From assembly GCA_009711615.1 (NCBI GenBank), contig VENI01000013.1, forward strand, positions 52,639 to 116,638: a stretch of 64,000 bases of DNA. Direction: 5' to 3'. Of this stretch, positions 25,221-34,840 are shown one piece after another. A model generated the notes under the pieces. That model made no database searches, was not told the DNA's origin, and worked only from the letters and a program-made list of their open reading frames with translations. Positions within the stretch are counted from its first letter, which is position 1, and every line of letters begins with the position of its first letter. The stretch is from Bacillota bacterium. GTDB taxonomy: Bacteria; Bacillota; Desulfotomaculia; Desulfotomaculales; Desulfohalotomaculaceae. The position numbers were made by a program, and so were the translations under genes.

Positions 25221-27050
25221 TTGAATAAGGTTATCAAGAACCTTATGATTTACCTGTTAATAGTTCTGGTGATTATTGCGCTAATACAATATACATCTCC
25301 TGAGCAGGAGAATGTACAAACCCTGCGCTATGATGAAGTGATTTCTAGCATCGAGCAGAACAGAGTAAAGGATATAACGTTTCAAATTGAAGGTAGCACC
25401 AACAATATAACAGGTGAATTAAAAAAGAATAACAAAAAGTTTGTTTCTAAAGGCCCGTGGCCAGATGAAACAATAATGCAGCTTGTAAGAGAAAACCGAG
25501 TTAACTGGGAGACAAAACCACCGGAAAAACCAGGTTGGTGGGTAGGATTGTTAACATCCCTACTGCCGATTTTATTGTTTGTTTTCTTATTCTTCTTCTT
25601 GATGCAGCAAAGTCAAGGTGGCGGCAATAAGGTAATGTCTTTTGGTAAAAGTAAAGCTAAACTACACAGTGATGAGAAACCAAAGGTTACCTTTGAGGAT
25701 GTGGCTGGTGCTGATGAAGAAAAAGAAGAACTATCTGAGGTGGTGGAATTCTTAAAGGATCCCAAAAAATTTAATGAAATAGGTGCTAAAATACCAAAAG
25801 GCCTGTTGCTATTTGGGCCGCCTGGAACGGGTAAAACATTACTGGCCAAAGCAGTGGCCGGTGAAGCTGCTGTTCCGTTCTTTACGATCAGTGGCTCCGA
25901 CTTTGTGGAAATGTTTGTTGGTGTCGGTGCTTCCCGGGTACGTGACCTATTTGACCAAGCGAAGAAGAATTCCCCTTGCATAGTATTTATTGATGAAATC
26001 GATGCTGTGGGTAGGCAACGTGGTGCTGGCTTGGGCGGTGGTCACGACGAGCGCGAGCAGACACTTAACCAGCTACTAGTAGAGATGGATGGTTTTGAAC
26101 CTAATGAAGGCATCATTATTATAGCAGCCACTAATAGACCGGATATATTGGATCCGGCGTTGTTAAGACCAGGACGTTTTGACCGTCAGGTAACAGTGGA
26201 TGCTCCAGATGTTGCCGGTAGAGAAGCTATTTTAAAGGTTCACACCAAGGGAAAGCCGCTTGAGGATAGCGTAGATTTGAGCATATTAGCCCGTCGGACT
26301 CCCGGCTTTACCGGGGCCGACTTAGCCAACTTAGTAAACGAAGCGGCGTTACTTTCTGCCCGATATAATAAGAAGGAAGTTGGGCAGAAGGAATTGGAAG
26401 ATAGTATTGAAAGAGTAATTGCCGGTCCAGAGAAAAAATCTAAGGTTATTAGCGACAAGGAGAAACGACTGGTATCTTACCATGAGGCTGGTCATGCTTT
26501 GGTAGGATATTTGCTACCAAATACCGACCCGGTACACAAAGTTTCGATCATTCCGCGGGGTAGAGCGGGTGGTTATACGCTGTTGTTGCCTAAAGAAGAT
26601 CGCTATTACATGACTCGCTCAATGCTTAACGATCAAATTTGCATGCTGCTAGGTGGTCGGGTGGCTGAAGATGTTGTGCTGGAGGAAATCAGCACCGGTG
26701 CCCAAAATGACTTAGAGCGGGCAACGGGAATGGCCAGGAAGATGATTATGGAATATGGTATGAGCGATAGACTTGGGCCGCTAACTTTGGGTAAAAAACA
26801 GGAAGCAGTTTTCCTCGGTAGGGATATAGCTAGAGATCGGAACTACAGTGAAGAAGTTGCCTCTGCGATTGATGTGGAGGTAAGGAGCATGATAGACGGT
26901 GGCTATGGAAAGGCCAAAAAAATGTTGGAAACCCATATTGATGCTCTGCATGACATTGCCCAGGAACTAATGGATAAAGAAACTATTGAAGCAAATGAGT
27001 TTGCAGAATTAATGGAGAAACATAATTTAGAACCAAACAAGGGCGCTTAA
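25221..27050 (+). CDS. ftsH: ATP-dependent zinc metalloprotease FtsH
   Basis: 609 residues. Membrane-anchored AAA+ protease degrading membrane and regulatory proteins. Two transmembrane helices (about 6-24 and 105-125), extracytoplasmic loop between, Walker A GPPGTGKT near 202, Walker [10 protein letters not shown], arginine-finger region [20 protein letters not shown], zinc site HEAGH near 419. I took TTG 25221 ([13 protein letters not shown]) with GAGGGGAG 8 bases upstream; the frame opens earlier at TTG 25203, on the ribosome site. Full length. A perfect 14-bp hairpin follows. Confidence 0.96.
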   Translation: MNKVIKNLMIYLLIVLVIIALIQYTSPEQENVQTLRYDEVISSIEQNRVKDITFQIEGSTNNITGELKKNNKKFVSKGPWPDETIMQLVRENRVNWETKPPEKPGWWVGLLTSLLPILLFVFLFFFLMQQSQGGGNKVMSFGKSKAKLHSDEKPKVTFEDVAGADEEKEELSEVVEFLKDPKKFNEIGAKIPKGLLLFGPPGTGKTLLAKAVAGEAAVPFFTISGSDFVEMFVGVGASRVRDLFDQAKKNSPCIVFIDEIDAVGRQRGAGLGGGHDEREQTLNQLLVEMDGFEPNEGIIIIAATNRPDILDPALLRPGRFDRQVTVDAPDVAGREAILKVHTKGKPLEDSVDLSILARRTPGFTGADLANLVNEAALLSARYNKKEVGQKELEDSIERVIAGPEKKSKVISDKEKRLVSYHEAGHALVGYLLPNTDPVHKVSIIPRGRAGGYTLLLPKEDRYYMTRSMLNDQICMLLGGRVAEDVVLEEISTGAQNDLERATGMARKMIMEYGMSDRLGPLTLGKKQEAVFLGRDIARDRNYSEEVASAIDVEVRSMIDGGYGKAKKMLETHIDALHDIAQELMDKETIEANEFAELMEKHNLEPNKGA

Positions 27051-27069
27051 TGATAATGTTCCAAAGTAA

Positions 27070-27109
27070 TTGGGTTTGGGCTGGTTAAAGCAACACAGCC
27101 CAAACCCAA
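27070..27109 (+). terminator. Long perfect hairpin after ftsH
   Basis: TTGGGTTTGGGCTG / CAGCCCAAACCCAA, 14-bp perfect stem with a 12-base loop but no T tract; may be a terminator of unusual type or an mRNA 3' end stabiliser. Confidence 0.6.
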
Positions 27110-27221
27110 CTAATGTAATGGATGCAAGTTTAGCATACCAAACAATTAAATAGCTGGAGAATTTGGTTCTGTAGGCTCCAAGATTTAAGAATATTTAAAA
27201 TTTAGCAATAGGAGGATTACC

Positions 27222-27671
27222 ATGAAACGAACATTTTTAATGATTAAGCCAGATGGAGTACAAAGGGGTCTGGTGAGCGAGATTATAGCACGATTTGAGA
27301 AAAAAGGTTTTAAACTTGTGGGTATGAAATTGATGCAAATTAACAAGGATTTGGCTGAAACACATTATGGTGAGCATAAAGGCAAACCCTTTTTTGCACC
27401 ATTGGTGGAATACATTACATCTGCCCCAGTGGTAGCCATGGTTTGGGAAGGTAATGAGGTAATTACCACCGCTCGAGAAATGATGGGTGCTACTAATCCC
27501 TTAAAGGCTGCCCCGGGAACCATTCGCGGTACTTATGGTGTGGATGTAGGTAGAAACATTATCCATGGTTCCGACTCCCCAGAAAGTGCAGAGCGGGAAA
27601 TAAACTTGTTCTTTAATAAAGAAGAGTTGGTGGACTACCCCCGTGCCCTGGAGAGCTGGATTTACGAGTAA
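27222..27671 (+). CDS. ndk: Nucleoside diphosphate kinase
   Basis: 149 residues; transfers gamma-phosphate between NTPs and NDPs. Family start [20 protein letters not shown] and active-site histidine in [17 protein letters not shown] (His near 115). Ribosome site AGGAGGA before ATG. Single gene with terminator. Confidence 0.97.
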   Translation: MKRTFLMIKPDGVQRGLVSEIIARFEKKGFKLVGMKLMQINKDLAETHYGEHKGKPFFAPLVEYITSAPVVAMVWEGNEVITTAREMMGATNPLKAAPGTIRGTYGVDVGRNIIHGSDSPESAEREINLFFNKEELVDYPRALESWIYE

Positions 27672-27677
27672 AAAGAC

Positions 27678-27708
27678 AAATTCTCCAGCAGTGGGCTGGG
27701 GAATTTTT
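27678..27708 (+). terminator. Terminator after ndk
   Basis: AAATTCTCCAGC / GCTGGGGAATTT stem (one wobble), short loop, T tail. Confidence 0.85.
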
Positions 27709-27716
27709 GTATGATA

Positions 27717-27873
27717 CAGGAGTTAGGAGTTAGTAGATAGAATGAAAAACAAAAAACCTTATAAGCTTTTTGGCATATAAAAATTATGTTTCCCAAATAT
27801 ACTAAGGTGGAATGGAAGTAGGATTTTGAGATGTTCTGAATTCTCACTCCTAACTCCTGACTACTGAATTCTA
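27717..27873. repeat. Paired AGGAGTY repeats in inverted orientation
   Basis: Left copy ACAGGAGTTAGGAGTTAGTA, then GATAGAAT, at 27717-27743; right copy, inverted, at 27837-27873 (CTCCTAACTCCTGACTACTG). Together they could fold a 157-base element between ndk and fhs. The right arm ends about 5 bases before the fhs ribosome site. Confidence 0.6.
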
Positions 27874-27895
27874 CTACAAAGGAGTGACATGCAGA

Positions 27896-29599
27896 ATGAA
27901 ACATGTTCCCAGCGACTTGGAAATAGCTCAGGCTCATAAAATGACCCCTATATTGGATATAGCAGAAAAAATGGGTTTGGCCGAAGATGATGTAGATACT
28001 TATGGAAAATATAAGGCTAAAATTAAGCTGGATGTGTTGGAAAAGTTTGCAGACCGACGCCGGGGCAAGCTGATTGACGTGACAGCCATTACTCCCACCC
28101 CGCTGGGTGAAGGCAAAACCGTGACTACAATAGGTTTAACCCAAGGGTTAGGTAAAATAGGTAAAGATGTAATTGGTACATTAAGACAGCCATCCATGGG
28201 CCCGGTATTCGGTATTAAAGGAGGGGCTGCCGGTGGTGGCTATTCCCAAGTGGTACCGATGGAAGATATCAACATTCACTTTACCGGTGATATTCATGCT
28301 GTATCTGCTGCTAACAACCTGCTGGCGGCAATGATTGACACATCAATTTTATTAAAGAATCCATTAAATATTGATCCGAACACAGTTATGTGGAACCGAG
28401 TGGTGGACATTAACGACCGGGCACTACGGGACATTGTCGTAGGACTGGGCGGTTCATTAAATGGTTACCCACGGCAAACAAGCTTTGACATGGCAGTGGC
28501 GTCAGAAGTAATGGCCATAATGGCGCTGGCCAGTGATCTGCAGGACCTAAGAAAACGTTTGGGCCGCATTGTAGTAGCCTACACCTATGACGGAAGACCT
28601 GTTACTGCTGAAGATTTGCAGGCTGCTGGTTCTATGACAGTAATAATGAAGGAAGCATTAAAGCCAAACCTGATACAAACATTAGAAGGGCAACCATGCA
28701 TAATGCATGCAGGACCATTTGCCAACATTGCCCACGGTAACAACTCTGTGTTGGCAGATCGTATTGCTTTAAAATGTTCTGATTATGTTGTCACCGAAAG
28801 CGGCTTTGGCGCAGACTTGGGCATGGAGAAATTCATGAATATCAAATGCCGGCAATCTGGTCTTCGTCCAGATTGTGTAGTGCTTACCTGTACCATTAGA
28901 GCGCTGAAAATGCATGGTGGTTTGGGTAAAGTAGTGGCTGGTAAGCCTCTTCCGGAAGAGTTAACAAAAGAAAACCTGCCTGCACTGGAAAAAGGATCAG
29001 CCAACCTAGCGCACATGATCAAGGTGGCCCGTTCTTTTGGTATTCCAGTAGTGGTATCTGTTAACCGTTTTACGCCGGATACTGATGCAGAAGTGGAATT
29101 GGTTCGTCAAAAGGCTTTAGAAGCAGGAGCTATGGGCGCTTATCCCATTACTGTATGGCGTGACGGCGGTGAAGGTGCTGAGGAATTGGCTAAAGCAGTT
29201 GCAGAGGCATGTGAGAAGCCCAGTGAATTTAGTTTACTTTATCCTGATGAATTCAGTATCAAGGAAAAAATTGAAACTTTAGCCTCAAAAGTATATAATG
29301 CTGCCGGAGTTACTTACGAACCGCTGGCAGAAAAGAAAATTAGCCAGTTTGAAGATATGGGCTTTGGCAATCTTCCCATCTGCATGGCTAAAACCCACCT
29401 GTCCATATCCCATGACCCAACGAAAAAAGGTGTACCCTCTGACTATATATTCCCAATTCGAGATATAAGGGCATCGGTGGGTGCTGGTTTCTTATATCCA
29501 CTGGCTGGCACCATGCGCACCATGCCGGGATTGGGTTCCAAACCAGCGGCACACAACGTAGATATTGATGAAAACGGCCGTACTATCGGTTTGTTTTAA
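27896..29599 (+). CDS. fhs: Formate-tetrahydrofolate ligase
   Basis: 567 residues. ATP-dependent activation of formate to 10-formyl-THF, a step of the Wood-Ljungdahl methyl branch and of purine synthesis. P-loop-like TPTPLGEGKTVTTIGL near 67, RQPSMGPVFGIKGGAAGGGY, and typical C-terminus FVDIDENGRTIGLF-like ending (NVDIDENGRTIGLF). I chose ATG 27896 (MKHVPSDLEIAQ) 11 bases after AAAGGAG; a GTG at 27884 on the ribosome site is in frame. Single gene here; other acetyl-CoA pathway genes are not in the window. Confidence 0.96.
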   Translation: MKHVPSDLEIAQAHKMTPILDIAEKMGLAEDDVDTYGKYKAKIKLDVLEKFADRRRGKLIDVTAITPTPLGEGKTVTTIGLTQGLGKIGKDVIGTLRQPSMGPVFGIKGGAAGGGYSQVVPMEDINIHFTGDIHAVSAANNLLAAMIDTSILLKNPLNIDPNTVMWNRVVDINDRALRDIVVGLGGSLNGYPRQTSFDMAVASEVMAIMALASDLQDLRKRLGRIVVAYTYDGRPVTAEDLQAAGSMTVIMKEALKPNLIQTLEGQPCIMHAGPFANIAHGNNSVLADRIALKCSDYVVTESGFGADLGMEKFMNIKCRQSGLRPDCVVLTCTIRALKMHGGLGKVVAGKPLPEELTKENLPALEKGSANLAHMIKVARSFGIPVVVSVNRFTPDTDAEVELVRQKALEAGAMGAYPITVWRDGGEGAEELAKAVAEACEKPSEFSLLYPDEFSIKEKIETLASKVYNAAGVTYEPLAEKKISQFEDMGFGNLPICMAKTHLSISHDPTKKGVPSDYIFPIRDIRASVGAGFLYPLAGTMRTMPGLGSKPAAHNVDIDENGRTIGLF

Positions 29600-29679
29600 G
29601 AGAGTGTTCGAACATTTTCTTAAAATAAAAACACGCTCCCAGGGAACACTTATATGTAAATACTGAGTAAAGGGAGTGT

Positions 29680-29895
29680 ATGTACTTGTCACTGAAGAGG
29701 AAAGAACATTTTGTGCAATCGAAAAGGCTGCATAGGAATGATGTTACAGTAAAGGGTGAACTGGTGGAGCATGAAACCAGCGAAGAACTGTCTGCGCGGG
29801 AGATGGCACCAAGTACCGAACAACTACAAAATAACCCTATGAAAACTCCACCCAATAACTTGACGACTAAAGACAAGTATAGAAGTAAAGGGTAA
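29680..29895 (+). CDS. Small hydrophilic protein of unknown function
   Basis: 71 residues, begins MYLSLKRKEHFVQSKRLHRN, very polar, Lys/Glu/Asn/Thr-rich, no membrane segment or cysteines. Ribosome site AAAGGGAGTG just before the ATG and a terminator 5 bases after the stop support expression. Family not recognised. It is the last gene before the large intergenic region preceding the Hdr modules. Confidence 0.55.
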   Translation: MYLSLKRKEHFVQSKRLHRNDVTVKGELVEHETSEELSAREMAPSTEQLQNNPMKTPPNNLTTKDKYRSKG

Positions 29896-29899
29896 TACT

Positions 29900-29935
29900 A
29901 AAAGCAAGCTCGATTATTATGGGCTTGCTTTTAAA
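29900..29935 (+). terminator. Terminator after small ORF
   Basis: AAAAGCAAGC / GCTTGCTTTT stem of 10 bp with a 13-base loop and T tail. Confidence 0.85.
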
Positions 29936-29979
29936 ATATTCGTATTGGGAGGTATCAATATTATTTTCGTACGAGCGTA

Positions 29980-30013
29980 TTCTAACTCCTATCTCCTGAC
30001 TACTAACTTCTGC
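29980..30013 (-). repeat. AGGAGTY-type intergenic repeat, inverted
   Basis: TCTAACTCCTATCTCCTGAC, then TACTAACTTCTG; reverse complement of the family unit. Lies in the 527-base gap upstream of hdrA copy 1. Confidence 0.6.
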
Positions 30014-30144
30014 ATCCCTATTTATCGACAATATTTTTATACAATTTCGCTAATAATTTAATAAAATTTAGCAGGGATTTTAATCTTGCGTAACGTATTA
30101 AGTTATAATGTTTGTGTGAGTTTCTACCAGTTTATGTAATTGAA

Positions 30145-30173
30145 TTGACTCATAAAACCGAAAATATTATACT
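30145..30173 (+). promoter_or_regulatory. Sigma-A-type promoter upstream of hdrA copy 1
   Basis: TTGACT - 17 bases - TATACT, giving a leader of about 240 bases before hdrA. The rest of 29940-30422 is AT-rich and shows no gene. Confidence 0.6.
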
Positions 30174-30335
30174 AGCATTAGTAAGGGAAGTTGTACTATA
30201 ATTTTATATTAAGGCATTATGTTTAAAAGTAGTTTCACATTTGCTTTAACTGCTGGAAGATAAGGCCAGAGTAGGCCTAGAGATGACAAAATATTTAAAA
30301 TTTGGAGGTGAATTAGGAATATTTCAAATGTTGCT

Positions 30336-30353
30336 TTGTTAACTAATTCATAA
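30336..30353. promoter_or_regulatory. Weak Rex-like dyad in the hdrA copy 1 leader
   Basis: TTGTTAA-CTAA-TTCATAA resembles the clostridial Rex operator TTGTTAANNNNTTAACAA with two mismatches. It is downstream of the promoter proposed at 30145. Rex senses NADH/NAD+, which would suit an NADH-linked complex, but the match is imperfect. Confidence 0.25.
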
Positions 30354-30422
30354 TTATGTTTTTTGAACCTTAGTTTGGGTGTCACTTCATTGACATGCTA
30401 TATTTGGGAGGAACGGTTGCAT

Positions 30423-33400
30423 ATGAGTACAAAAAGAACAGGAAGCGTGCTGGTATTAGGAGCAGGTATAGCAGGGATACAAGCGTCATTAGACCTGGCA
30501 GAGTCAGGCTACTACGTACACTTGGTGGAAAGCAGCCCGGCCATAGGCGGAGTAATGCCAGCGCTGGACAAAACATTTCCCACCAATGACTGCTCCATGT
30601 GTATCTTATCCCCCAAGCTGGTAGATTGTGGACGTCATTTAAACATCAACGTCATGACCACCAGCGAACTGATTGACCTGGAAGGGGAACCAGGTAACTA
30701 CAAAGCAAAAGTAAAAACCCGGGCCCGTTACGTAGACCCGGCCAAATGTACTGGCTGTGGTTCTTGTACCGAAGAATGCCCGGTAAAAGTAGACGACGAC
30801 TTTAACCAAGGCTTAAGCAAACGGAAGGCCATCTACAAGCAGTATGCCCAGGCTTACCCTAATGCCTATGCCATAGACAAAAACAAATGCTTAAAATTCA
30901 AAAACGCCAAGGCCTGTGGTAAATGCTTAAAAGCATGCCAGGCTGAAGCCATAAACCACGAGATGGAAGACGAAATAAACGAACTAGAAGTGGGCGCAGT
31001 AATCCTAATGCCCGGATTTGATGCCTATGATGCAAGCAAGCTGGACTACTACGGCTACGGCAAAGTGCCAAACGTAATCACCAGCCTCGAATTCGAAAGA
31101 ATTCTATCCGCATCCGGCCCCTTTGGTGGGCACCTGATTCGCCCGTCAGACGAAAAAGAGCCCAAGAAAATAGCTTGGATACAATGCGTGGGCTCTCGTA
31201 ACTGCAAAAACGATCATGGCTACTGCTCCTCAGTATGCTGCATGTATTCAATTAAAGAAGCAGTAATAGCCAAAGAACACAGCGAACACGATCTAGATAC
31301 CGCCATCTTCTACATGGACATGAGAACTTACGGTAAAGAATTCGAAAAATACTACAACCGAGCCCAAGAAGAACAGGGCGTAAGGTTCGTTAGAAACCGA
31401 GTCTATGAATTAACAGAAGGTGAAGATGGATCAGTAAAAATACGCTATGCCTTAGAAGACGGCAGCATCCAGTACGAAGAATTCGACATGGTAGTGTTGT
31501 CAGTGGGTCTAGAACCCAAAGGCGAAGCAGTGGAATTGGCCAAGAAATTAGGAATAGAACTAAACCAATACAACTTCTGTGAAGCCAAGCCCCTAACCGG
31601 AATCAACACCAACAAAGAAGGTATCTACGTAGCTGGAGCATTCTCCGGCCCGCGAGACATACCCGAAACAGTAATGCAGGCCAGTGCAGCAGCCGGTGAA
31701 GCCCAAGCACTGCTGTCCGAAGCCAAAGGAACATTGACCAAAGCTAAAGAATACCCAGCGGAAACCGACGTAGCCGGAGAAATCATCCGCACCGGTGTAT
31801 TCGTCTGCCACTGTGGAATCAACATCGCCGGCGTGGTAGATGTGCCAAACGTAGTGGACTACGCTAAAGAACTACCGGGAGTAGTACTGTCCACCAACAA
31901 AATATATGCCTGCTCCCAAGACTCATCTGGGCAAATAAAAGAAGCAATAAAAGAACACAACCTAAACCGAGTGGTAGTGGCGTCCTGTAGTCCAAGAACC
32001 CACGAACCCATGTTCCAAGAGACACTGAAAGAAGCTGGGTTAAACCCACACTTGTTTGAACTGACAAACATTCGTGACCAGTGTTCCTGGGTACACATGG
32101 ACGAACCAGAAAAAGCTACAGAAAAAGCCAAAGACCTAGTAAAAATGGCAGTAAACAAAGTAGCACTGGCTAAGCCAGTACAACCAGTAAAACTAGACAT
32201 GAACCACGACGTACTGGTAATCGGCGGAGGAGTTTCCGGAATGACCAACGCCCTAAACCTCGCCGAACAAGGCTACCAAGTAAACCTGGTAGAAAAAGAA
32301 CAACAACTGGGAGGCATAGCCCGTCGTCTACACTATGGTCTTAAAGGCGAAGACGTACAAGGCTACCTCAATCAGTTGATTAACCAAATAGAACAAAATA
32401 ACAACATCAAAGTATACACCGGCCAGGAAATAGCAGACGTAAATGGCTTCGTGGGTAACTTCACCACCACCCTGACCGATGGACAACAAATAGAACACGG
32501 AGTAACAGTAATCGCCACCGGTTCCCAAGAATACCAACCCCAAGAATACCTGTATGGCGAAAACCACCGTGTAAAAACACTCTTAGAACTAGAGACCGAA
32601 ATAGCAGACGGCCAACTAGACAAAGTAAACAACGTAGTGCTGATCCAATGTGTGGGCTCCCGGGACAGCGAACGCCCCTACTGCAGTCGCATTTGCTGCA
32701 CCAAGTCCATCAAAACAGCACTAAAAATAAAAGAACGCCGTCCTGAAGCCAAGGTATACATTCTATACCGTGACATCAGAACCTATGGTTTCTACGAAGA
32801 CCTGTACACCGAAGCACGCCAAAAAGGCGTAATCTTCATCAGATACAGTGAAGATAACAAACCAGTGGTAGAAAACGTGGAAGACGGTTTAAGAGTAACC
32901 GTAACCGACCACGTGTTAGGTGAACCGGTAGAAATATACACCGACGAAATCGGGCTGGCATCAGCCATCGTACCACCGGTAGAAAACAACCAAAAACTAT
33001 CTAAATTTTACAAAGTACCATTAAACGAAGACAAATTCTTCCTGGAAGCCCACCTGAAACTACGTCCAGTGGACTTTAGTACCGAAGGCGTATTCATGTG
33101 TGGATTGTCCCATGGGCCAAAGAACCTGGAAGAAAACATTTCCCAAGCCAAAGCGGCAGCAGGCCGTGCGGCAACAGTTCTGGCCAAAGACCAAATCACA
33201 GTAGAAGGTAAGAGTGCTGTAGTAGACAAGAAAAAATGCTCAGCCTGCGGCACCTGTGAACAAATATGTCCGGCCAAAGCAATCAAAGTGGACGAAGAAG
33301 AACAAGCGGCTGTGGTCAACGAAGCTCTCTGCAAAGGATGCGGAGCCTGTTCATCATCCTGCCGGTGCGGCGCCATAAACGTAAAAGGCTGCACTGACGA

Positions 33401-33431
33401 GCAAATCATGGCCATGCTCAGTGCGCTATAG
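30423..33431 (+). CDS. hdrA: HdrA-type FAD/iron-sulfur electron-bifurcating subunit, copy 1
   Basis: 1002 residues. First flavin-binding Rossmann motif GAGIAGIQ at residues 13-20, QmoA/HdrA-type cysteine region NDCSMCILSPKLVDCG (about 56-70), ferredoxin motif CTGCGSCTEECP (109-120) and a second cluster with Cys 156, 165, 168, 172. A second FAD module starts near residue 600 (VIGGGVSGMTNALNLAE), and two C-terminal [4Fe-4S] motifs lie near 938 and 969 (CSACGTCEQICP, CKGCGACSSSC). This two-module HdrA is longer than archaeal HdrA (about 650). HdrA carries the bifurcating flavin in heterodisulfide reductase complexes. ATG follows AGGAACGG. Heads a five-gene module with flxDCBA; the protein is identical to copy 2. 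Confidence 0.9.
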   Translation: MSTKRTGSVLVLGAGIAGIQASLDLAESGYYVHLVESSPAIGGVMPALDKTFPTNDCSMCILSPKLVDCGRHLNINVMTTSELIDLEGEPGNYKAKVKTRARYVDPAKCTGCGSCTEECPVKVDDDFNQGLSKRKAIYKQYAQAYPNAYAIDKNKCLKFKNAKACGKCLKACQAEAINHEMEDEINELEVGAVILMPGFDAYDASKLDYYGYGKVPNVITSLEFERILSASGPFGGHLIRPSDEKEPKKIAWIQCVGSRNCKNDHGYCSSVCCMYSIKEAVIAKEHSEHDLDTAIFYMDMRTYGKEFEKYYNRAQEEQGVRFVRNRVYELTEGEDGSVKIRYALEDGSIQYEEFDMVVLSVGLEPKGEAVELAKKLGIELNQYNFCEAKPLTGINTNKEGIYVAGAFSGPRDIPETVMQASAAAGEAQALLSEAKGTLTKAKEYPAETDVAGEIIRTGVFVCHCGINIAGVVDVPNVVDYAKELPGVVLSTNKIYACSQDSSGQIKEAIKEHNLNRVVVASCSPRTHEPMFQETLKEAGLNPHLFELTNIRDQCSWVHMDEPEKATEKAKDLVKMAVNKVALAKPVQPVKLDMNHDVLVIGGGVSGMTNALNLAEQGYQVNLVEKEQQLGGIARRLHYGLKGEDVQGYLNQLINQIEQNNNIKVYTGQEIADVNGFVGNFTTTLTDGQQIEHGVTVIATGSQEYQPQEYLYGENHRVKTLLELETEIADGQLDKVNNVVLIQCVGSRDSERPYCSRICCTKSIKTALKIKERRPEAKVYILYRDIRTYGFYEDLYTEARQKGVIFIRYSEDNKPVVENVEDGLRVTVTDHVLGEPVEIYTDEIGLASAIVPPVENNQKLSKFYKVPLNEDKFFLEAHLKLRPVDFSTEGVFMCGLSHGPKNLEENISQAKAAAGRAATVLAKDQITVEGKSAVVDKKKCSACGTCEQICPAKAIKVDEEEQAAVVNEALCKGCGACSSSCRCGAINVKGCTDEQIMAMLSAL

Positions 33432-33446
33432 ACAGGAGGTTAACAA

Positions 33447-33872
33447 ATGGCATACGAACCAAAGATAGTAGCGTTTCTATGCAACTGGTGCAGTTATGCC
33501 GGCGCGGACCTGGCGGGTATTGGACGACTTCAATACCCGACCAACCTCCGTGTTGTGCGTATACCCTGCTCAGGCAGAATAAACCCATTATTCATCTTTT
33601 CAGCCCTTAGAAACGGAGCAGACGGAATCCTGACCTCCGGATGACACCCCGGAGACTGCCACTATGCTAGTGGCAATTACGTAGCCCGTAGAAAATTCAC
33701 CCTGTTAAAAAGCATGCTAAACTACATGGGAGTAGAAGAAGATCGCGTTAACTTCACCTGGGTGTCAGCGGCAGAAGGCGGAAGATTTGCCGACGTAGCC
33801 ACCAAAGTAAGCGAAAGAATAACAGAACTGGGCCCCCAAAGTGGGGTATTCAAAAAAGCGGAGGAGGTGTAG
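33447..33872 (+). CDS. flxD: FlxD / MvhD-family [2Fe-2S] subunit, selenoprotein, copy 1
   Basis: 141 residues when the in-frame TGA at 33642-33644 is read as selenocysteine (residue 66). Reading continues in the same frame to TAG at 33870-33872 and gives the conserved MvhD motif [21 protein letters not shown], where most homologues have Cys. N-terminal Cys pair in [15 protein letters not shown] near 10-13. A hairpin with apical loop 20-24 bases after the TGA (33657-33675) fits a bacterial SECIS element. FlxD passes electrons between HdrA and the Flx subunits. GGAGGT ribosome site 15 bases after hdrA. An identical copy with the same TGA is present downstream, ruling out a random nonsense mutation. 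Confidence 0.9.
33635..33675 (+). promoter_or_regulatory. Probable SECIS element of flxD copy 1
   Basis: CTCCGG (33635-33640) pairs with CCGGAG (33649-33654), placing the TGA in the loop, and TGCCACT / AGTGGCA (33657-33663 with 33669-33675) forms a 7-bp hairpin with loop ATGCT, 12 bases past the TGA. Bacterial SECIS hairpins lie in this interval. Confidence 0.75.
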
Positions 33873-33875
33873 CGG

Positions 33876-34829
33876 ATGCAGAAACTCACCAAAGAAATAC
33901 AAGACACTGCCAAAAAACTATTAGAAGAAAACAAAGTAGACCTGGTGGTGGGGTTTGCCAAAGGTAGCCTACCGCTCCGCAGCACACCTTACTTCGCCAG
34001 GACAGCCGAACAAGCGGAAGAACTGGTTTGGAACCAATTCTGCGAAAACAACCTAGCCAACTACCTTAAAAAACGAGAAGAAAAGGTAGCAGTGGTGGCC
34101 AAAGGTTGTGACATACGCGCCATCGTGGCCCTGATAAAAGAGAACCAAATCAACCGCGACAACCTTTACATCATCGGCGTAACCTGCCAGGGAATGATAG
34201 ACCGCAACAAAGCCGATGAACTGGTAAACGGTAAAGAAATACTAGAAACCGAAACAAATGGCGAAGAAATAGTGCTAAAGGGCAAAGACCTAGAACAAAA
34301 GGCCAAAGTAGAAGAACTACTTTACGATACCTGTACCCGCTGTGCATACGGCAACCCCGTAATCTACGACGAACTAATTGGCGAAGAACAACCAGCCAAA
34401 GAACCAAACTTCGAAGACATCGAAAAATTCGAAGCCCTAAGCGCAGAGGAACGGGCACAATACCTGGCCAAAGAAATGGAAAAATGCATCCGGTGTTACG
34501 CATGCCGGAATGCTTGTCCAATGTGTTACTGTGACACATGCTTTGTAGACGAAAGTACCCCACAATGGATTAGCAAAAGAGCTAACAGCGCCAAAGACAA
34601 CCTGATCTTCCAGGGTGTAAGAGTATTCCACCAACTGGGACGCTGTGCCGACTGCGGGGCATGTGAAAGAGCTTGTCCAATGGGCATAAACCTATCCCTT
34701 TTAACCAGAAAAGGAGTAAAAGACGTCAAAGAAACCTATGGCTACGAAGCCGGCCTAAACCCAGACGACAAGCCAGTACTAAGCGACTTCGAAACCGACG
34801 ATCCACAACCGTTCTTGATGAAGGAATGA
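33876..34829 (+). CDS. flxC: FlxC-type iron-sulfur subunit, copy 1
   Basis: 317 residues. N-terminal half resembles the FrhB/FdhB-type coenzyme F420 hydrogenase beta-like fold (about 1-160, with KGCDIRAIVALIKENQ and GVTCQGMID); C-terminal half has two [4Fe-4S] motifs, CIRCYACRNACPMCYCDTC (about 204-222) and CADCGACERACP (about 254-265). Fits FlxC of the FlxABCD-HdrABC NADH-dehydrogenase/heterodisulfide-reductase complex described in Desulfovibrio. ATG 3 bases after flxD; its ribosome site GGAGGAGG lies in the flxD end, implying translational coupling across the Sec codon. Confidence 0.85.
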   Translation: MQKLTKEIQDTAKKLLEENKVDLVVGFAKGSLPLRSTPYFARTAEQAEELVWNQFCENNLANYLKKREEKVAVVAKGCDIRAIVALIKENQINRDNLYIIGVTCQGMIDRNKADELVNGKEILETETNGEEIVLKGKDLEQKAKVEELLYDTCTRCAYGNPVIYDELIGEEQPAKEPNFEDIEKFEALSAEERAQYLAKEMEKCIRCYACRNACPMCYCDTCFVDESTPQWISKRANSAKDNLIFQGVRVFHQLGRCADCGACERACPMGINLSLLTRKGVKDVKETYGYEAGLNPDDKPVLSDFETDDPQPFLMKE

Positions 34830-34840
34830 GGTGAAAAAGG

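Noticed and set aside
31593..33415. Several 65-135-residue minus-strand ORFs inside hdrA (and the same set at 39763-41585)
   Set aside because: Shadows of the strongly biased codons of hdrA; no ribosome sites, and they repeat only because hdrA is duplicated.
33447..33644. 65-residue flxD fragments as pseudogenes
   Set aside because: The frame continues conserved beyond the TGA, the second copy is the same, and a SECIS-like hairpin follows; selenocysteine explains it better.
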